NCBI RefSeq assembly: GCF_019457945.1
Contig: NZ_JAHZSU010000002.1
Coordinates: 124,001-188,000 of the forward strand
Reading direction: 5' to 3'
Length of the DNA stretch: 64,000 nucleotides
Source of the DNA: Ornithinimicrobium laminariae
Lineage (GTDB): Bacteria; Actinomycetota; Actinomycetes; Actinomycetales; Dermatophilaceae
A model generated the notes under the pieces. That model saw only the letters and a program-made list of their open reading frames with translations, did no database searches and was not told the origin of the DNA. The position numbers and the translations under genes were made by a program. Below are positions 63,045-64,000 of the stretch, one piece after another (positions within the stretch are counted from its first letter, which is position 1; each line of letters begins with the position of its first letter).

Positions 63045-63839
63045 TTAGCGCCCCTGCTCCACCAACTCCGGCCAGCGATGCTCCAAGAAGTGCTGCACCA
63101 ACACACACCACGGCTGATCAATGCACAATTCGTGTGCTTCCTTCAGGTTGAACCACCGAGCTTCCAGCACATCCGCTTCGAGCGGATCGACCGGCGTGCT
63201 GTCCGGCACCTGCGCGGCATACACCGCGATGTGGTTGTCCCCCGCGTCCCAGTGCCGCCGCTCCTCACCGGGGGTGATGGTGATGCGCTCATAGCCGACT
63301 GGCATCAAGTCTTTAGGGTTGAGGCGCAGCCCCGTTTCTTCCAGGATCTCGCGCACAGCTGACTCCCGCAGCGTCTCCCCTTGGTCCCGTTTCCCGCCCG
63401 GTGGCATCCATCCCGGGCGGGAAGCGTTCCGCACCAGCACGACTTGATCACCGCTGGTGATCAGCACCACGGTCGCACCAGAGGACGCAGGAGGCTCGTG
63501 TGGCGAGGCAATGATGTCGAGGGTGTGTGGGCCACCGACAGCGGGCAAACCACGCTCAAATCGCCCCAGCGGCCGCTCACCGCGACGCTTGCGAAAGCGC
63601 AGTCCACTCTTGGCCAGCCGTCGCGCGAGATCAGTCCCCGAGGTCGCCATTGCCCCCGCCGCCACCACCTCAGCGTGTCGCTCGGCCGGAATGTCGTAGT
63701 GATCTCCCTCAAACGACCGCTCAGGTATGCCTGCGGCCCGGGCGAACTCGTGCAGTTCAGCTGCCGAAGTGTCCGAGATGACATGCGCCCAGAGGCGGCC
63801 GTGAGCGGGCCACCTCGGCGGATCAATCCAAATGGTCAC
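63045..63839 (-). CDS. DUF4031 domain fused to NUDIX hydrolase
   Basis: A 264-residue two-domain protein. Residues 1-85 form a DUF4031 domain (MTIWIDPPRWPAHGRLWAH then GDHYDIPAERHAEVVAAGA). Residues ~115-255 are a NUDIX hydrolase with an intact box: GGKRDQGETLRESAVREILE followed by ETG (G-x5-E-x7-REUXEEXGU). It probably hydrolyses a nucleoside-diphosphate derivative; substrate unknown. Convergent with the HD gene and divergent from the last gene of the window. Confidence 0.85.
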   Translation of the reverse strand: MTIWIDPPRWPAHGRLWAHVISDTSAAELHEFARAAGIPERSFEGDHYDIPAERHAEVVAAGAMATSGTDLARRLAKSGLRFRKRRGERPLGRFERGLPAVGGPHTLDIIASPHEPPASSGATVVLITSGDQVVLVRNASRPGWMPPGGKRDQGETLRESAVREILEETGLRLNPKDLMPVGYERITITPGEERRHWDAGDNHIAVYAAQVPDSTPVDPLEADVLEARWFNLKEAHELCIDQPWCVLVQHFLEHRWPELVEQGR

Positions 63840-63850
63840 GCGATGACCTT

Positions 63851-63876
63851 AGTCCCCGAACAGGTGTGCGGGGACT
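63851..63876. promoter_or_regulatory. Hairpin containing a LexA-like palindrome
   Basis: AGTCCCCG and CGGGGACT form an 8-bp stem in the divergent spacer before the last gene. Inside it CGAACAGGTGTGCG (63857-63870) differs at one position from the actinobacterial SOS box core CGAAC-N4-GTTCG. Either an operator or a leader structure; assignment is tentative. Confidence 0.3.
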
Positions 63877-63967
63877 TCTGTGGATATCTTCTGCTACAGA
63901 TGTCTCGATCTTCGTATGGTCGAGGTCGCGAAGCCAACAGGCTTGCGCAGACCAATGGGAGGGAACC

Positions 63968-64000
63968 ATGAGCTCAACATTTCGCGTTGACACCGCACAG
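63968..64000 (+). CDS. Start of an unidentified gene (truncated by window end)
   Basis: An ATG at 63968 behind a good GGGAGGG ribosome binding site opens a frame reading MSSTFRVDTAQ to the window edge. Eleven residues are too few for a family call; the opening would fit a small WXG100-type protein but could be many others. It diverges from the DUF4031-NUDIX gene with 128 bp between. Confidence 0.6.
   Translation, partial: MSSTFRVDTAQ

Noticed and set aside
1..64000. CRISPR arrays, insertion sequences, prophage, tRNA or rRNA genes
   Set aside because: I looked for regularly spaced repeats, transposase or integrase motifs and tRNA/rRNA sequence in the short intergenic spaces and saw none. This was by eye, not by a dedicated search.

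Overview
The window is a contiguous, GC-rich chromosomal segment of an actinomycete, probably of the Micrococcales; the family is not determined. The evidence is a 14-gene nuo operon followed by a polyprenyl diphosphate synthase, menaquinone genes (menD, menF, menG), a mycothiol-type arsenate reductase, an Eis-type acetyltransferase, a GPP34 protein, an XPB-type helicase with a separate helicase-associated protein, a HelD-like helicase, many GTG starts, and actinobacterial-type Rex and CRP/GlxR operator sequences. About 60 protein genes fill nearly all of the sequence, many with 1-11 nt overlaps. I see no rRNA, tRNA, insertion sequence, prophage or CRISPR array.

Layout. 1-1288 (-): a low-molecular-weight phosphatase and a fructosamine-kinase-family gene (cut by the window edge), a probable protein-deglycation pair. 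1383-6592 (+): korAB (2-oxoglutarate:ferredoxin oxidoreductase), a RarD-type permease and a GT1 glycosyltransferase. 6606-9889 (+): a TetR regulator with its likely operator and an MMPL exporter. 10110-28122 (-): nuoA-N, then a polyprenyl diphosphate synthase and a membrane protein, read from a promoter region with a Rex-type operator. 28402-30454: divergent menG (-) and menF (+). 30455-31140: an odd stretch with two unrecognised small reading frames. 31141-31548 (-): arsC2-like gene. 31731-35697: an Asp23/AmaP envelope-stress cluster, with seven genes on - and an ECF sigma factor plus Asp23-like gene on +, arranged around a perfect CRP/GlxR palindrome. 35779-38790: an eis-like gene and menD, convergent with no spacing. 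38874-45120 (+): helicase-associated protein, TrpB2, an amino-acid permease and an HNH endonuclease. 45195-47913: divergent M13 peptidase and GPP34 protein. 47932-51868 (-): FMN riboswitch, ribD-ribE-ribB-ribH and an HMG-CoA lyase. 51917-53749: repeats, then the XPB helicase (+). 53733-55563: an EamA permease (-) and a pseudouridine synthase (+). 55617-61155 (+): response regulator, histidine kinase, HtrA-like protease, HelD-like helicase. 61284-63020 (+): small membrane, PH-like and HD proteins. 63045-63839 (-): DUF4031-NUDIX protein. 63968 onward (+): start of an unidentified gene.

Functional picture. Much of the first 40 kb serves respiration: KorAB feeds low-potential electrons, Nuo oxidises NADH, and MenF, MenD, MenG and the prenyl synthase build menaquinone. 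The Rex-type site suggests NADH/NAD+ control of nuo. The Asp23-ECF cluster and the two-component-HtrA module look like two separate envelope-stress systems. The points most worth following are the Asp23-ECF cluster with its HPD-bearing small protein, the long inverted repeat upstream of the XPB helicase, the complementarity between the FMN aptamer and the ribD ribosome binding site, and the small frames behind menF.
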